A DNA stretch of 15,328 bases from Fimenecus sp045595185 (GCA_045595185.1 JAZNZX010000068.1:1-15328); one strand, 5' to 3'; shown: positions 7,006 through 13,915, counted from the first letter of the stretch. Notes: generated by a model from the sequence alone, not told the origin. Made by a program: numbers and translations.

Positions 7006-8064
7006 ATGAAAAAAAGTAAAATCTTAATTTTTTTAAGCTTTGCATTAGCTTTGGTTATAAGCACATCAGTCGTTTTGTCTATTAGAGGATATAGTCCTAA
7101 TTCTGTTAATGAGAATTACGATACAACAATTTTTTCCACTACACCAAATGATTTTACTTTAGAGGTAAACGGTTCTGAAGATTTTTCTACATTAGAGAGT
7201 TCGACAGAACCGTCAACTACTAAATCTACTGTAATTGAAACAACTGAATTGCAATCCCATAAAAGCGATATAAAGACAGAAAAAACAAACACTTCAACAA
7301 TTCATATTGAACGAACTTTTTCAGTTAATGGCGTAACAATAGATGCAACTCAAAGCTCCATACTTGATGAAACTTTACTCAAGATGAAAAAGGCTATTGG
7401 AAAATTGCCTGTGCCATTTTTTTACTCTTCTTGTAAGCATATCATTTTTACAGATTGTATTGATGTTCACAATTGTCCTGAAGAAGCTGTCGGTTTAATG
7501 TCCGAAGATAAATTGTATATTGAAACAACCTCGCAGACTAAAAACAAATTGGTCTATATTTTGTATCACGAAACAGGTCATTTTTTAGATGATTACTATG
7601 GTTATTGTTACTACTCATATATTTCTGATACAGAAGATTGGTATGATGTCATTTGTCAAGAAGGCAAAAAACTATGTCGTTTTTACGGTAAAGATTTACT
7701 ATCTGATGAAAGTTCTTTCCGTTTAGAAACCTTTGCAATGGCTACAGAAGCATATTACCTCGGCTCAATTTACGGCACTACTTTTGATTTGAAAACGGAG
7801 TGCCCTAAAATCTATTCTTGCCTTGATGAATTGTTTTCAACGCAATTTATTATAAGTGGGTACACTCCAAACCAAAATAGTTCAGTATATCTTCGCTTTG
7901 ATGATATTGATGATGTATTTTGTTGGGTATCCGAAAACTATCCCTATACATCAGAAACAATTAACAGTGAGATAGAAACTTGGTATAAAACGGCTTCTAT
8001 AGGTGATGAATGTAAAGGTGACGGCAGAGGCTGGGGCTTTTATGTTAAACGCATTAACAATTAA
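7006..8064 (+). CDS. Exported ATLF-like zinc metallopeptidase, copy 2
   Basis: 352 residues; starts 15 bases after copy 1, with AAAGGTGA upstream. The N-terminus (MKKSKILIFLSFALALVIS) is a signal peptide or membrane anchor; no clear Ala-x-Ala site is seen, so anchoring is possible. A Ser/Thr/Glu-rich linker (about 35-100) precedes the catalytic-like domain from ERTFSVNGVTID (102 onward). It has YHETGH (HETGH 188-192) and LETFAMATEAYYLGS, with E241 as the probable third zinc ligand, 49 residues after the last His. The same landmarks occur in the same order as in copy 1 (VNGxTxD, LP, zinc motif, FAMAxEAYxLGS, CPKxYS, KTAxxG near the C-terminus), so this is an ancient tandem duplication. Both copies keep all zinc ligands, so both may be active. 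Substrate unknown. Confidence 0.75.
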   Translation: MKKSKILIFLSFALALVISTSVVLSIRGYSPNSVNENYDTTIFSTTPNDFTLEVNGSEDFSTLESSTEPSTTKSTVIETTELQSHKSDIKTEKTNTSTIHIERTFSVNGVTIDATQSSILDETLLKMKKAIGKLPVPFFYSSCKHIIFTDCIDVHNCPEEAVGLMSEDKLYIETTSQTKNKLVYILYHETGHFLDDYYGYCYYSYISDTEDWYDVICQEGKKLCRFYGKDLLSDESSFRLETFAMATEAYYLGSIYGTTFDLKTECPKIYSCLDELFSTQFIISGYTPNQNSSVYLRFDDIDDVFCWVSENYPYTSETINSEIETWYKTASIGDECKGDGRGWGFYVKRINN

Positions 8065-8076
8065 AGGAGAATTTAT

Positions 8077-8394
8077 ATGATACTTTATGAGTACACTTAC
8101 AACCCTTATTCCAATCGTGTTCTTGTTACACAAATTGAGGTTGAAGAAAAGCCAAAGATTTATGTTGTAAAACGCGGTTGTTCTTCTTGTTTTCGCAATA
8201 TCAACAAGAATGAAATCGGTGTAATCCACGAAGGTTACTACTCAAAACCGATGTATCTGTTTGAGAAAGACTTCGACCATTATAAGCAGGCTCTTGTTGC
8301 ATTAAAGAAAAGAAGAGTTCTTTGTGCAGAAGATACACTCGCACGGGCAAAAGAAGAGTTTGATAAAGTTAATGCTCTTAAAGAAGGGGAATAA
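8077..8394 (+). CDS. Hypothetical protein, 105 residues
   Basis: ATG with AAAGGAGA overlapping the stop codon of the peptidase gene upstream, so translation is probably coupled. The N-terminal half is beta-rich and basic, with one CSSC pair (residues 36-39 region). The C-terminal half is a long charged helix (ALVALKKRRVLCAEDTLARA followed by KEEFDKV). No export signal, so it does not look like a partner exported with the peptidases. It resembles small accessory proteins of mobile elements. No family recognised. Confidence 0.7.
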   Translation: MILYEYTYNPYSNRVLVTQIEVEEKPKIYVVKRGCSSCFRNINKNEIGVIHEGYYSKPMYLFEKDFDHYKQALVALKKRRVLCAEDTLARAKEEFDKVNALKEGE

Positions 8395-8398
8395 GACT

Positions 8399-8929
8399 AT
8401 GAATAAAAACAATAATTCAACACTTTATAAACACTACTTCGATGTTGAAGAACGAAGAGTAAGAGTTTGTTCTTGGGATAACGACGATGGAGCAAGACCT
8501 AACATTCCACAAAGTATGATGGGAACTCTTATGGTTGATGGCGGACAAAAGTGTAGATATGTAATGTATCTCACAGAAGAAAATCCGCAACTCTATTTGG
8601 ATGCTCTTATTCAGAAGCAACAGTCTAAACTCAAAGATTATGAGGATAAGGTGCAGGTTGAAAGAGATTATCTCAATGTTCTCATAATGGCTTCTGCTGA
8701 TTACGGTTATCGTGACGGCGAAGAGTATGAATGTTCTCACTGCGGTAAAACCTTTACTTTTGATGAAGACACTTGTGAGGTATATGAAGGTAAAGCAATT
8801 TGCGGAGAATGTTACACCAACTATTACGGTTTTTGTAATGTTTGTGGTGTTCTTCATAAGTATGAAGATATGAATGAAGAAATCATCTGCTCTGCTTGTC
8901 AGAAAGGCGGTGCTTCAAGTGTCTGTTGA
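8399..8929 (+). CDS. Double zinc-ribbon protein, 176 residues
   Basis: Start at ATG 8399, from GAAGGGGA about 10 bases upstream; the frame is open further upstream but only inside the previous gene. The N-terminal 70 residues are unfamiliar. Then comes a charged helix (residues about 75-105, QKQQSKLKDYEDKVQVERDY), possibly a coiled coil. The C-terminal third has two Cys4 knuckle pairs, CSHC (112-115) with CGEC (135-138) and CNVC (146-149) with CSAC (164-167), which would bind two zinc ions. Such ribbons often contact nucleic acid or protein partners; which applies here is unknown. The C-terminal GGASSVC overlaps the ribosome-binding site and start of the next gene. Confidence 0.75.
   Translation: MNKNNNSTLYKHYFDVEERRVRVCSWDNDDGARPNIPQSMMGTLMVDGGQKCRYVMYLTEENPQLYLDALIQKQQSKLKDYEDKVQVERDYLNVLIMASADYGYRDGEEYECSHCGKTFTFDEDTCEVYEGKAICGECYTNYYGFCNVCGVLHKYEDMNEEIICSACQKGGASSVC
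8906..8921 (+). promoter_or_regulatory. Coupled ribosome-binding site, GGCGGTG-N6-GTG
   Basis: GGCGGTG at 8906-8912, six bases, then a GTG start at 8919, with the upstream stop codon at 8927. It matches the spacing of the three ATG junctions at 3431, 4847 and 5205. This shared geometry is the main reason to place the next start at GTG 8919 instead of ATG 8874. Confidence 0.6.
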
Positions 8930-9125
8930 ATTCAAAATCACTAACACTAACAACAATCAGGTTCATTACCGATACAACGAGGACTCTGTTCACGATTTAA
9001 TCGAGGAAATGACCGAAGATGTTGAAGAAGCTATCAATGTTTCTTCTTGGTGCGAACTCGCTTCTTACGGCGAAACATACGAAAACACAGACCACGGCTT
9101 TACTGTCGAAGTATGTGAATATTAA
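8919..9125 (+). CDS. Small acidic protein with GTG start, 68 residues
   Basis: The start is inferred at GTG 8919, 11 bases before the end of the zinc-ribbon gene. An in-frame ATG at 8874 would add 15 residues read from inside that gene and lacks a good ribosome-binding site. The product (from SVEFKITNTNNNQVHYRY) starts with a beta strand, continues with an acidic helix (DLIEEMTEDVEEAI) and ends with a strand (GFTVEVCEY). Last gene of block C, followed by hairpin 3. No recognised family. Confidence 0.65.
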   Translation: MSVEFKITNTNNNQVHYRYNEDSVHDLIEEMTEDVEEAINVSSWCELASYGETYENTDHGFTVEVCEY

Positions 9126-9134
9126 AAATTACTA

Positions 9135-9160
9135 TCCCCGATACAAAATAGTGTCGGGGA
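9135..9160 (+). terminator. Intergenic hairpin 3
   Basis: A 10-bp stem, TCCCCGATAC / GTGTCGGGGA, with one T-G pair and the loop AAAATA. It starts 10 bases after a stop codon. The downstream bases (AGTGCAATTAAG) are not U-rich, so it is not a classic + strand terminator. Confidence 0.45.
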
Positions 9161-9210
9161 AGTGCAATTAAGAAAGCAAAACAAAATTTTATAGAAAAGG
9201 GAGAATTCGT

Positions 9211-9549
9211 ATGAATAAAATTGAAATAAAAACAGCACTTGTTAAGAAAAACGATAAAGAGTCTGTTATTCAGGCTCTTTGTGAAATCTCAAATTTTGAC
9301 AATGATTTTAACGGCGAAAATGGTGAGGAATATCTTACTGATAACGCACTTGCAGAAGGATTTAAGAGTAATCAAGAATATGTTTGTTCTCTTATGGGGA
9401 ATTATGACAATCTTCGTTCAATTATTGCTCGTTTCTTTGAAGAGTGGCTCGACCACGACAACTACTATGAGTTGTACACATACGAAATCATTGAAAATGA
9501 CAAAGGCGAAATTTTAGCTATTGTTTTAGCTTACAATTGCGACGAGTAA
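9211..9549 (+). CDS. Hypothetical acidic protein, 112 residues
   Basis: ATG with AAAAGGGAG upstream, at the start of block D, 51 bases after hairpin 3. Soluble and acidic. Predicted by eye as helix (KESVIQALCEIS), an Asn/Gly/Glu-rich loop, helices (NLRSIIARFFEEWLDH), then two strands (YELYTYEII and GEILAIVLAYN). No metal-binding pattern, membrane segment or signal peptide is seen. No family recognised. Confidence 0.7.
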   Translation: MNKIEIKTALVKKNDKESVIQALCEISNFDNDFNGENGEEYLTDNALAEGFKSNQEYVCSLMGNYDNLRSIIARFFEEWLDHDNYYELYTYEIIENDKGEILAIVLAYNCDE

Positions 9550-9561
9550 GAGGTGCTGAAT

Positions 9562-10167
9562 ATGGAAAAAAACTTAACAATAAAAGACATTATTAACAAC
9601 ACGATTGACGAACTTCAAAGAGCAAAAGAAAGCATTAAGGATAAGTCGGACTATGAATTATCTCAACACGATGCTGAACTCTTTGACGACATCGACAAGA
9701 GCATTGAAAGACTTTCATCAATCGAAAACATCATTCATTTTGCTTTGTGTGCGGCAGTCTATGCAGGACACATTGAAGCAAATCATACTGGTTTTTGTAG
9801 TATCAATACTGCTGATAGTATTGACAATCTCAATGCTTATCTCGAAATTGCTGAACAATATGACCCAGTTTATACAAAAGACGGTCTTATTTCCAGCGAA
9901 GATATGTATAACGATATTTCTGAAAAAGTCAATGAAAAGTTTCAAGAAAATCCACCTGCAAAGGTAATCATTACTGCGAGTGAGTTGAAATTAGATACAG
10001 ACGACCTCTTTGAAGACGAAGATGAATTGTCTGATATTGTCAGCAACTACTTAAGTAATACTTATGGTTTTTGTCATTATGGCTTTGATATGGAAAAAGT
10101 TTATAACGAATTCAATGAACCATCACAGGTTATCGTAAGCAATATCAAATGGGATACAACTGATTGA
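9562..10167 (+). CDS. Hypothetical acidic protein, 201 residues
   Basis: Start at ATG 9562, with AGAGGTG at the correct distance; GTG 9553 is also in frame, but it lies within that ribosome-binding site. The N-terminal half is helical (IIHFALCAAVYAGHIEANHTG is its most hydrophobic part, too short and too polar for a confident membrane span). The C-terminal half is acidic, with a patch of Asp/Glu (DTDDLFEDEDELSDI) after a predicted strand KVIITASEL. Close spacing to the previous gene (12 bases) suggests co-translation. No family recognised. Confidence 0.7.
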   Translation: MEKNLTIKDIINNTIDELQRAKESIKDKSDYELSQHDAELFDDIDKSIERLSSIENIIHFALCAAVYAGHIEANHTGFCSINTADSIDNLNAYLEIAEQYDPVYTKDGLISSEDMYNDISEKVNEKFQENPPAKVIITASELKLDTDDLFEDEDELSDIVSNYLSNTYGFCHYGFDMEKVYNEFNEPSQVIVSNIKWDTTD

Positions 10168-10183
10168 AAGCGAGGTTAATAAA

Positions 10184-10918
10184 ATGTCAAAGAAATTTAT
10201 AAAAAACACAGTGCCTTTCACAATTTGGAGAGGTCAAACAAGACACTTCGGTGAAAAACTCAAAAATGTTGCAGGTGACCCAATGCCGAGCAACTGGGCT
10301 TATGGCGGTCTTTGTCACGGCGAAGGTGCTTTTTCTATCATCTATGGCACTTTAGATGAAAAAGGGTTACATCCTCTTGAGAAGCACCCTGTATATACTG
10401 ATACAGTTGGTATGTACATACACAGAGATTATCTCATCGGTGAAAACGAAAGTAAAATGGCTTTTACTGGTGACATCTGTGAAGTTACACAGTTCCTTTA
10501 TGGTGGCGGTGACGAACAGCATATCTGTTTGCTCGAATTTGATGAAGGTTCGGGAACTATTCATTTCAAATATTATAAGCACGGTGAGTTTCATTATATT
10601 TACCTTTATGATATTGGAGATTTTGAAAGTGATGTCGTTTATCTCGGTGACATTTTCGATAATCCTGACCTTGTTGAAAAGTTAGGTTTTCCTGAAAGCT
10701 GTACGCTTTTTATGTGTTCTGACAAAGATGAATATGAGTCAGGGCTTATTTGCAAATCAAGTTCTTTGACTATTGAGTGTGACTCTTTTGAGGACGCAAA
10801 ACAAAAAGCTAAACAGTCTTTTTACGAAAACATTGGCGATTTTTACGGCTTTTTCATTACTGATGCTGAAAATGACATTGTTTTCCAAAAGGTTTTTCAT
10901 AAAGAAGGGAGCAATTGA
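10184..10918 (+). CDS. Protein with YopX-like N-terminal region, 244 residues
   Basis: ATG with AGCGAGG upstream, 16 bases after the previous stop codon. The N-terminal half has the landmarks of the phage YopX family in order: a W-Y-G-x-L segment (W38 to L43), a T-V-G segment (74-76) where YopX proteins usually read IGQYTGLxDKNG, and TGDICEV (95-101) corresponding to the usual EGDIV. The central DKNG part is replaced by DYLIGENESK, so the match is partial. Residues from about 105 to 244 form an extra region not expected in a plain YopX protein; it includes a helix (FEDAKQKAKQSFYENI) and a final strand pair. YopX proteins have no established function. The assignment is tentative. Confidence 0.55.
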   Translation: MSKKFIKNTVPFTIWRGQTRHFGEKLKNVAGDPMPSNWAYGGLCHGEGAFSIIYGTLDEKGLHPLEKHPVYTDTVGMYIHRDYLIGENESKMAFTGDICEVTQFLYGGGDEQHICLLEFDEGSGTIHFKYYKHGEFHYIYLYDIGDFESDVVYLGDIFDNPDLVEKLGFPESCTLFMCSDKDEYESGLICKSSSLTIECDSFEDAKQKAKQSFYENIGDFYGFFITDAENDIVFQKVFHKEGSN

Positions 10919-10920
10919 TT

Positions 10921-11226
10921 ATGAAGTTGTTTGAGAAAGCAATTACCCCTGAAGAAGCAAAAGAATTTCTTGAAGGTTGCGAATGTGGTGATTTAACTGC
11001 AATTCAGGATTTATTGAAATCTCAAAATGCCAAAAGAGAAAAACTTGAAAATGGTCTTGTTTGCTTACATCTTGAAGCATTGGAAAAAATGAATGAAATC
11101 GTTATTGATATGGAAACTGATGAAGTTGAATATGAAAGCGAATTCGTTGATTTGTACAGAGATGCAATGGCTCTTTTAAGTGAAAGTTGCGAAGAAATTC
11201 TTAAAAAACAGGGGGTAGAAACATAA
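10921..11226 (+). CDS. Hypothetical helical protein, 101 residues
   Basis: Start at ATG 10921, with AAGAAGGGAG upstream; it lies 2 bases after the previous stop codon. The product is acidic and almost entirely helical by eye: TPEEAKEFLEGCECGD, then AKREKLENGLVCLHLEALEK, then FVDLYRDAMALLSESCEEIL. Four scattered cysteines, without a clear pair spacing apart from CEC. No recognised family. Its stop codon overlaps the next start as TAATG. Confidence 0.7.
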   Translation: MKLFEKAITPEEAKEFLEGCECGDLTAIQDLLKSQNAKREKLENGLVCLHLEALEKMNEIVIDMETDEVEYESEFVDLYRDAMALLSESCEEILKKQGVET

Positions 11227-11885
11227 TGTCATACAGTTTTAGTATGTACTTTCTGCCTTGTGGTAGTTTCAATCGTGCTTTGAATAAGGCACATCAGTTC
11301 TGTGAATTGATGAAAAAAACTGAAAACATTCAAAAGCTCATTGAAAGCGAAAGAATTTACTTCCCAAGTCAAAGGTCTTGTTCTCCAAAAACTGATATGG
11401 AAAAACATTTTGCTCACGAAGCTGACAGGCGTTCTCTTGATGGATTTTTTACACTTAATTTTGTGTATTTCCATAAGGCAAAGCTTTTAGCTCTTGTTGG
11501 GTATAGTTTTCCTGAAGCAGACAAATTTTTCAAAAATAATATAGGTTTCCAAAATAGTTGCGACCAAGATTATGAGCGTAGCCATTGGAAAGGAATAAAG
11601 CTTTTTGAAAATATTTGGGATGAATGTGCAAAACTTACAGCAGAAGAAATTCTTAATTTAAAAAATGAAGATGAACGAGAATTCTATTCGGTTGAAGAAA
11701 TTCAAGAGAAACTTGAATACAATCAGCGTTCACTTGCTTATGAGCGAATTTACAAAACGATGAAGCTCGATAAATGGCTTTGGGGACACGATGATGAAGA
11801 TTTTACAAGATTTTCTATGAATGTTCTCAATTCACAAGAGTTGCATTATATTGCACAGAATTTCGTAACTGCTATGTTTCATTAA
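11226..11885 (+). CDS. Hypothetical protein, 219 residues
   Basis: The ATG overlaps the preceding stop codon by one base (TAATG), with GGGGG about 10 bases upstream. The protein is rich in aromatics and His. The N-terminus is followed by a basic/helical segment, then a conserved-looking motif HEADRRSLDGFF (residues about 62-73), a hydrophobic strand (LNFVYFHKAKLLALVGY), and a helical C-terminal half with WLWGHDDEDF. No signal peptide; the hydrophobic strand is short. No metal motif is clear, although the several His/Asp/Glu residues leave an enzymatic role open. No family recognised. Last gene of block D. Confidence 0.7.
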   Translation: MSYSFSMYFLPCGSFNRALNKAHQFCELMKKTENIQKLIESERIYFPSQRSCSPKTDMEKHFAHEADRRSLDGFFTLNFVYFHKAKLLALVGYSFPEADKFFKNNIGFQNSCDQDYERSHWKGIKLFENIWDECAKLTAEEILNLKNEDEREFYSVEEIQEKLEYNQRSLAYERIYKTMKLDKWLWGHDDEDFTRFSMNVLNSQELHYIAQNFVTAMFH

Positions 11886-11899
11886 AAGATAAAAATATA

Positions 11900-11926
11900 A
11901 ACCCTACAGGTAATGCTTGTAGGGTT
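11900..11926 (+). terminator. Intergenic hairpin 4
   Basis: An 11-bp stem, AACCCTACAGG / CTTGTAGGGTT, with one G-U pair and the 5-base loop TAATG. It lies 14 bases after a stop codon and 30 bases before the next start. Downstream bases (AAGGTGTTTTCGC) include only a short T run, so termination is uncertain. Confidence 0.5.
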
Positions 11927-11956
11927 AAGGTGTTTTCGCAAAGGAGTAACAATTTT

Positions 11957-12250
11957 ATGTCAAAAGAAAAGCTTTATACAATAACAATTGAAATGGAAGA
12001 TGAAGACATAGGATGTGAGTCTGCAACAGTTTCAATCAAGGTTAAGGACAAATACAATGATACTTTGAAAAATGTTGAAAGCAAAATCAATGATGCTTTC
12101 AATGATTATGATAACTGGGAAGAAGGTTCGGCAGATTTCCGTGCAGACGGTTGGTGTATTGAAACCTTTATTGAATATCTTAAACAGCGTTTTCCCGATT
12201 GGGCTATTCAATACATAAACTCAGACTTAACGATATGTCTTTCTTCTTAA
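11957..12250 (+). CDS. Hypothetical protein, 97 residues
   Basis: Start at ATG 11957, with AAAGGAG at 11940-11946; an in-frame ATG at 11930 would place the ribosome-binding site inside the gene. First gene of block E. The N-terminal half is a pair of strands (YTITIEMED and SATVSIKVKD), then a helix, an acidic/aromatic loop (YDNWEEGSADFRADGW), a helix (CIETFIEYLKQRFP) and a last strand. Soluble, no recognised family. Confidence 0.7.
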   Translation: MSKEKLYTITIEMEDEDIGCESATVSIKVKDKYNDTLKNVESKINDAFNDYDNWEEGSADFRADGWCIETFIEYLKQRFPDWAIQYINSDLTICLSS

Positions 12251-12266
12251 TGATAGGAGATTTATT

Positions 12267-12860
12267 ATGAAAAAAAAGAAAAATATTTTTACAACAAAGG
12301 TTTCTGTTTTAAGAAGCATTAAGCCGTATTGGTTATATCTTATTCTTATTGGGAAGAAAACCATTGAAATCGGCAAATCTCGCCCTCAATCAGAAAACTG
12401 GGATGGTAGAGTTTTTCTCTATTGCAGTCAGGATATGAGGTCATTTAAACGCATACCGAAGCAAGACCAAGAATGGATGCGTCAGTATCTCGGCAAGGTT
12501 GCTTGTATGTTCATTTGCAATGAGATTGAAGAATACCAGCAGTATGCTCTTTCTATGAAAACCGAATACGACACAAAAGTTCTCAATTCATTGATTGAGC
12601 GTTCACAAGTTTCTTCTGACGAGTTGCGTGAATACACGATTAACCTCGGTCCATTTGACTCTATCTATGGCTGGCAGATAAATGGTATGGTTCAGCACGG
12701 TTTTCCAAAAGAACTCAACGAATTTCATCAACGCGGATATTTTGCTATGTATGAAAAGTATCGCAAAGCGGATGATGTGGAGAGCTTTGAAAAGCATTAT
12801 GAAGAACTTTACCAAATCAAACGCCCACCACAGACTTATTGTTATGTAGAGGTGGCGTGA
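12267..12860 (+). CDS. ASCH/PUA-like domain protein, copy 1
   Basis: 197 residues, ATG with TAGGAGA upstream. The N-terminus matches the ASCH signature: SIKPYWLYLILIGKKTIEIG (residues 17-36) then KSRP, that is, the usual G-x-K-x-x-E-x-(R) motif, with Gly36 where Arg is common, followed by a strand RVFLYCSQ. A second strand, GKVACMFICNEI (about 76-87), follows. Near the C-terminus are YGWQING and PKELNEFH, then the final PPQTYCYVE. These C-terminal marks recur in the next gene, so the two are tandem paralogs. ASCH domains have a beta-barrel related to PUA and are thought to bind RNA or modified nucleotides; phage copies are common. Ligand unknown. Confidence 0.7.
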   Translation: MKKKKNIFTTKVSVLRSIKPYWLYLILIGKKTIEIGKSRPQSENWDGRVFLYCSQDMRSFKRIPKQDQEWMRQYLGKVACMFICNEIEEYQQYALSMKTEYDTKVLNSLIERSQVSSDELREYTINLGPFDSIYGWQINGMVQHGFPKELNEFHQRGYFAMYEKYRKADDVESFEKHYEELYQIKRPPQTYCYVEVA

Positions 12861-12862
12861 TT

Positions 12863-13483
12863 ATGAATAAAGCTCTTTTAATGTCTATAAACCCTTATCA
12901 GTGCCTTAATATAGCTAATGATAAGCAGTCGATAATTCCTACGAAAATAAAACCAAAGCTCACTTTTCCTTTTAAGGTTTATATCTATTGTACCAATGGT
13001 AAGCCGATTTTGGGAAGATGTCTATTAGACAATAGCCTTAAAGAAACACCTGAAACAGATTTTGATAACTATAATCGAGATACTTTGTTTAGGGCGAATG
13101 GCAAAGTCATAGGCGATTTTGTGTGTGACACCATTATCACAGACAAGACATTCGGACACGATGCTCTTTTTAATGCGGCGGCGTGTATGACCGATGCTGA
13201 AATAGCTTCTTACTGTATAAACAATGAAACTTATGGTTTGCATATCTCACATCTTGAGATTTATGACTGCCCAAAAGCATTATGTGAATTACATACAGTT
13301 GACAAAGACGCAGTAAGGCGTTGCGGTCATAGACATCAAAGTTATTGTTCTGCTATGTGTAATAGTGGATACATAAAAAATGGTTTTTACTGCGACAGAA
13401 CTGCTGATTGGTGTACTCAATGCACAACAAAGCCAATTACAAAAGCTCCATCATTTTGGTGCTATGTTGAGGAGTTGAAATAA
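12863..13483 (+). CDS. ASCH/PUA-like domain protein, copy 2, degenerate motif plus Cys cluster
   Basis: Start at ATG 12863, with GAGGTGGCG upstream; 206 residues. It keeps the ASCH scaffold: ALLMSINPYQ at the start, FPFKVYIYCTNGKP, NGKVIGDFVCDTI, YGLHISHLEIYDCPKALCEL, and a final PSFWCYVEEL. Typical clostridial relatives read SIKPE..I..GEKTVELRK at the start; here that motif is NDKQSIIPTK (residues 19-28), with the Gly, the Glu and the Arg all changed. Residues 154-187 carry six cysteines (154, 162, 166, 176, 184, 187) and several His, probably a zinc site. Either the ligand-binding site is lost or it is specialised. The stop codon overlaps the next start (TAATG). Confidence 0.7.
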   Translation: MNKALLMSINPYQCLNIANDKQSIIPTKIKPKLTFPFKVYIYCTNGKPILGRCLLDNSLKETPETDFDNYNRDTLFRANGKVIGDFVCDTIITDKTFGHDALFNAAACMTDAEIASYCINNETYGLHISHLEIYDCPKALCELHTVDKDAVRRCGHRHQSYCSAMCNSGYIKNGFYCDRTADWCTQCTTKPITKAPSFWCYVEELK

Positions 13484-13884
13484 TGGGCAGAATAGAAGTA
13501 GATACTTCCAAATGTAACAAATGTGCTCATAAATGGGTATGCGAAAAAAGAACCTGTGCCGAGTGTGATGGTGGTTACACTTGTGACGAATGTGAACTTT
13601 ACTGTACTTACAACGGTTGCCCCGATGTAGAGAACTGTGAAAGTTTCCTTGACGAAAATACGCTGGTTACTTCTTTAAGTGACAGTAAAAAGTCTTGGGT
13701 GGTTGTTTATAGACCAGAGGGTGAATATCCTCGAATTCGTCACTTAATCGCCATAACAGGTACTTACAAAGAAGAAGAGTTCAAAGAATGGTATTATAAA
13801 AGTTTCAACAAGCTTGATGGCGACGCTTTTAAACATTGCCGTACACAAAATGAGAAACAAACATTCATTGACTCACTAAATTAA
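13483..13884 (+). CDS. Small protein with ten N-terminal cysteines
   Basis: 133 residues; the ATG overlaps the preceding stop codon as TAATG, with GAGGAG 8 bases upstream. Residues 11-52 contain ten cysteines (11, 14, 20, 25, 28, 34, 37, 41, 46, 52), enough for two zinc sites. The first part, CNKCAHKWVC, matches CNNCLHKEVC in the gene at 14620 at C, N, C, H, K, V and C. A predicted strand-rich segment follows (KKSWVVVYRPEGEYPRIRHLI), then a helix and a basic C-terminus. No iron-sulfur motif of a known type and no export signal. Function unknown. Confidence 0.75.
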   Translation: MGRIEVDTSKCNKCAHKWVCEKRTCAECDGGYTCDECELYCTYNGCPDVENCESFLDENTLVTSLSDSKKSWVVVYRPEGEYPRIRHLIAITGTYKEEEFKEWYYKSFNKLDGDAFKHCRTQNEKQTFIDSLN

Positions 13885-13887
13885 AAA

Positions 13888-13915
13888 ATCCCCTGTATCG
13901 AAAGGTGCAGGGGAT
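13888..13915 (+). terminator. Intergenic hairpin 5
   Basis: A 12-bp stem, ATCCCCTGTATC / GGTGCAGGGGAT, with two T-G pairs and a GAAA tetraloop. It begins 3 bases after a stop codon. The downstream side is A-rich (AACAAAAAATG), not U-rich. Read on the minus strand, the stem is followed by TTTTTT within one or two bases, so it would be a much better terminator for antisense transcription. Confidence 0.5.

Noticed and set aside
9161..9210. A possible -10 box TATAGA before the gene at 9211
   Set aside because: No matching -35 element at the proper distance, and the AT-rich background makes such hexamers common.
9754..9790. A possible membrane helix in the protein at 9562
   Set aside because: The hydrophobic stretch is short and broken by His, Glu and Asn, so it does not support a transmembrane segment.
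3159..13915. Calling the five hairpins a single repeat family or a CRISPR-like array
   Set aside because: Stem sequences are unrelated and spacing is 2-3.5 kb; only the structure and location recur.
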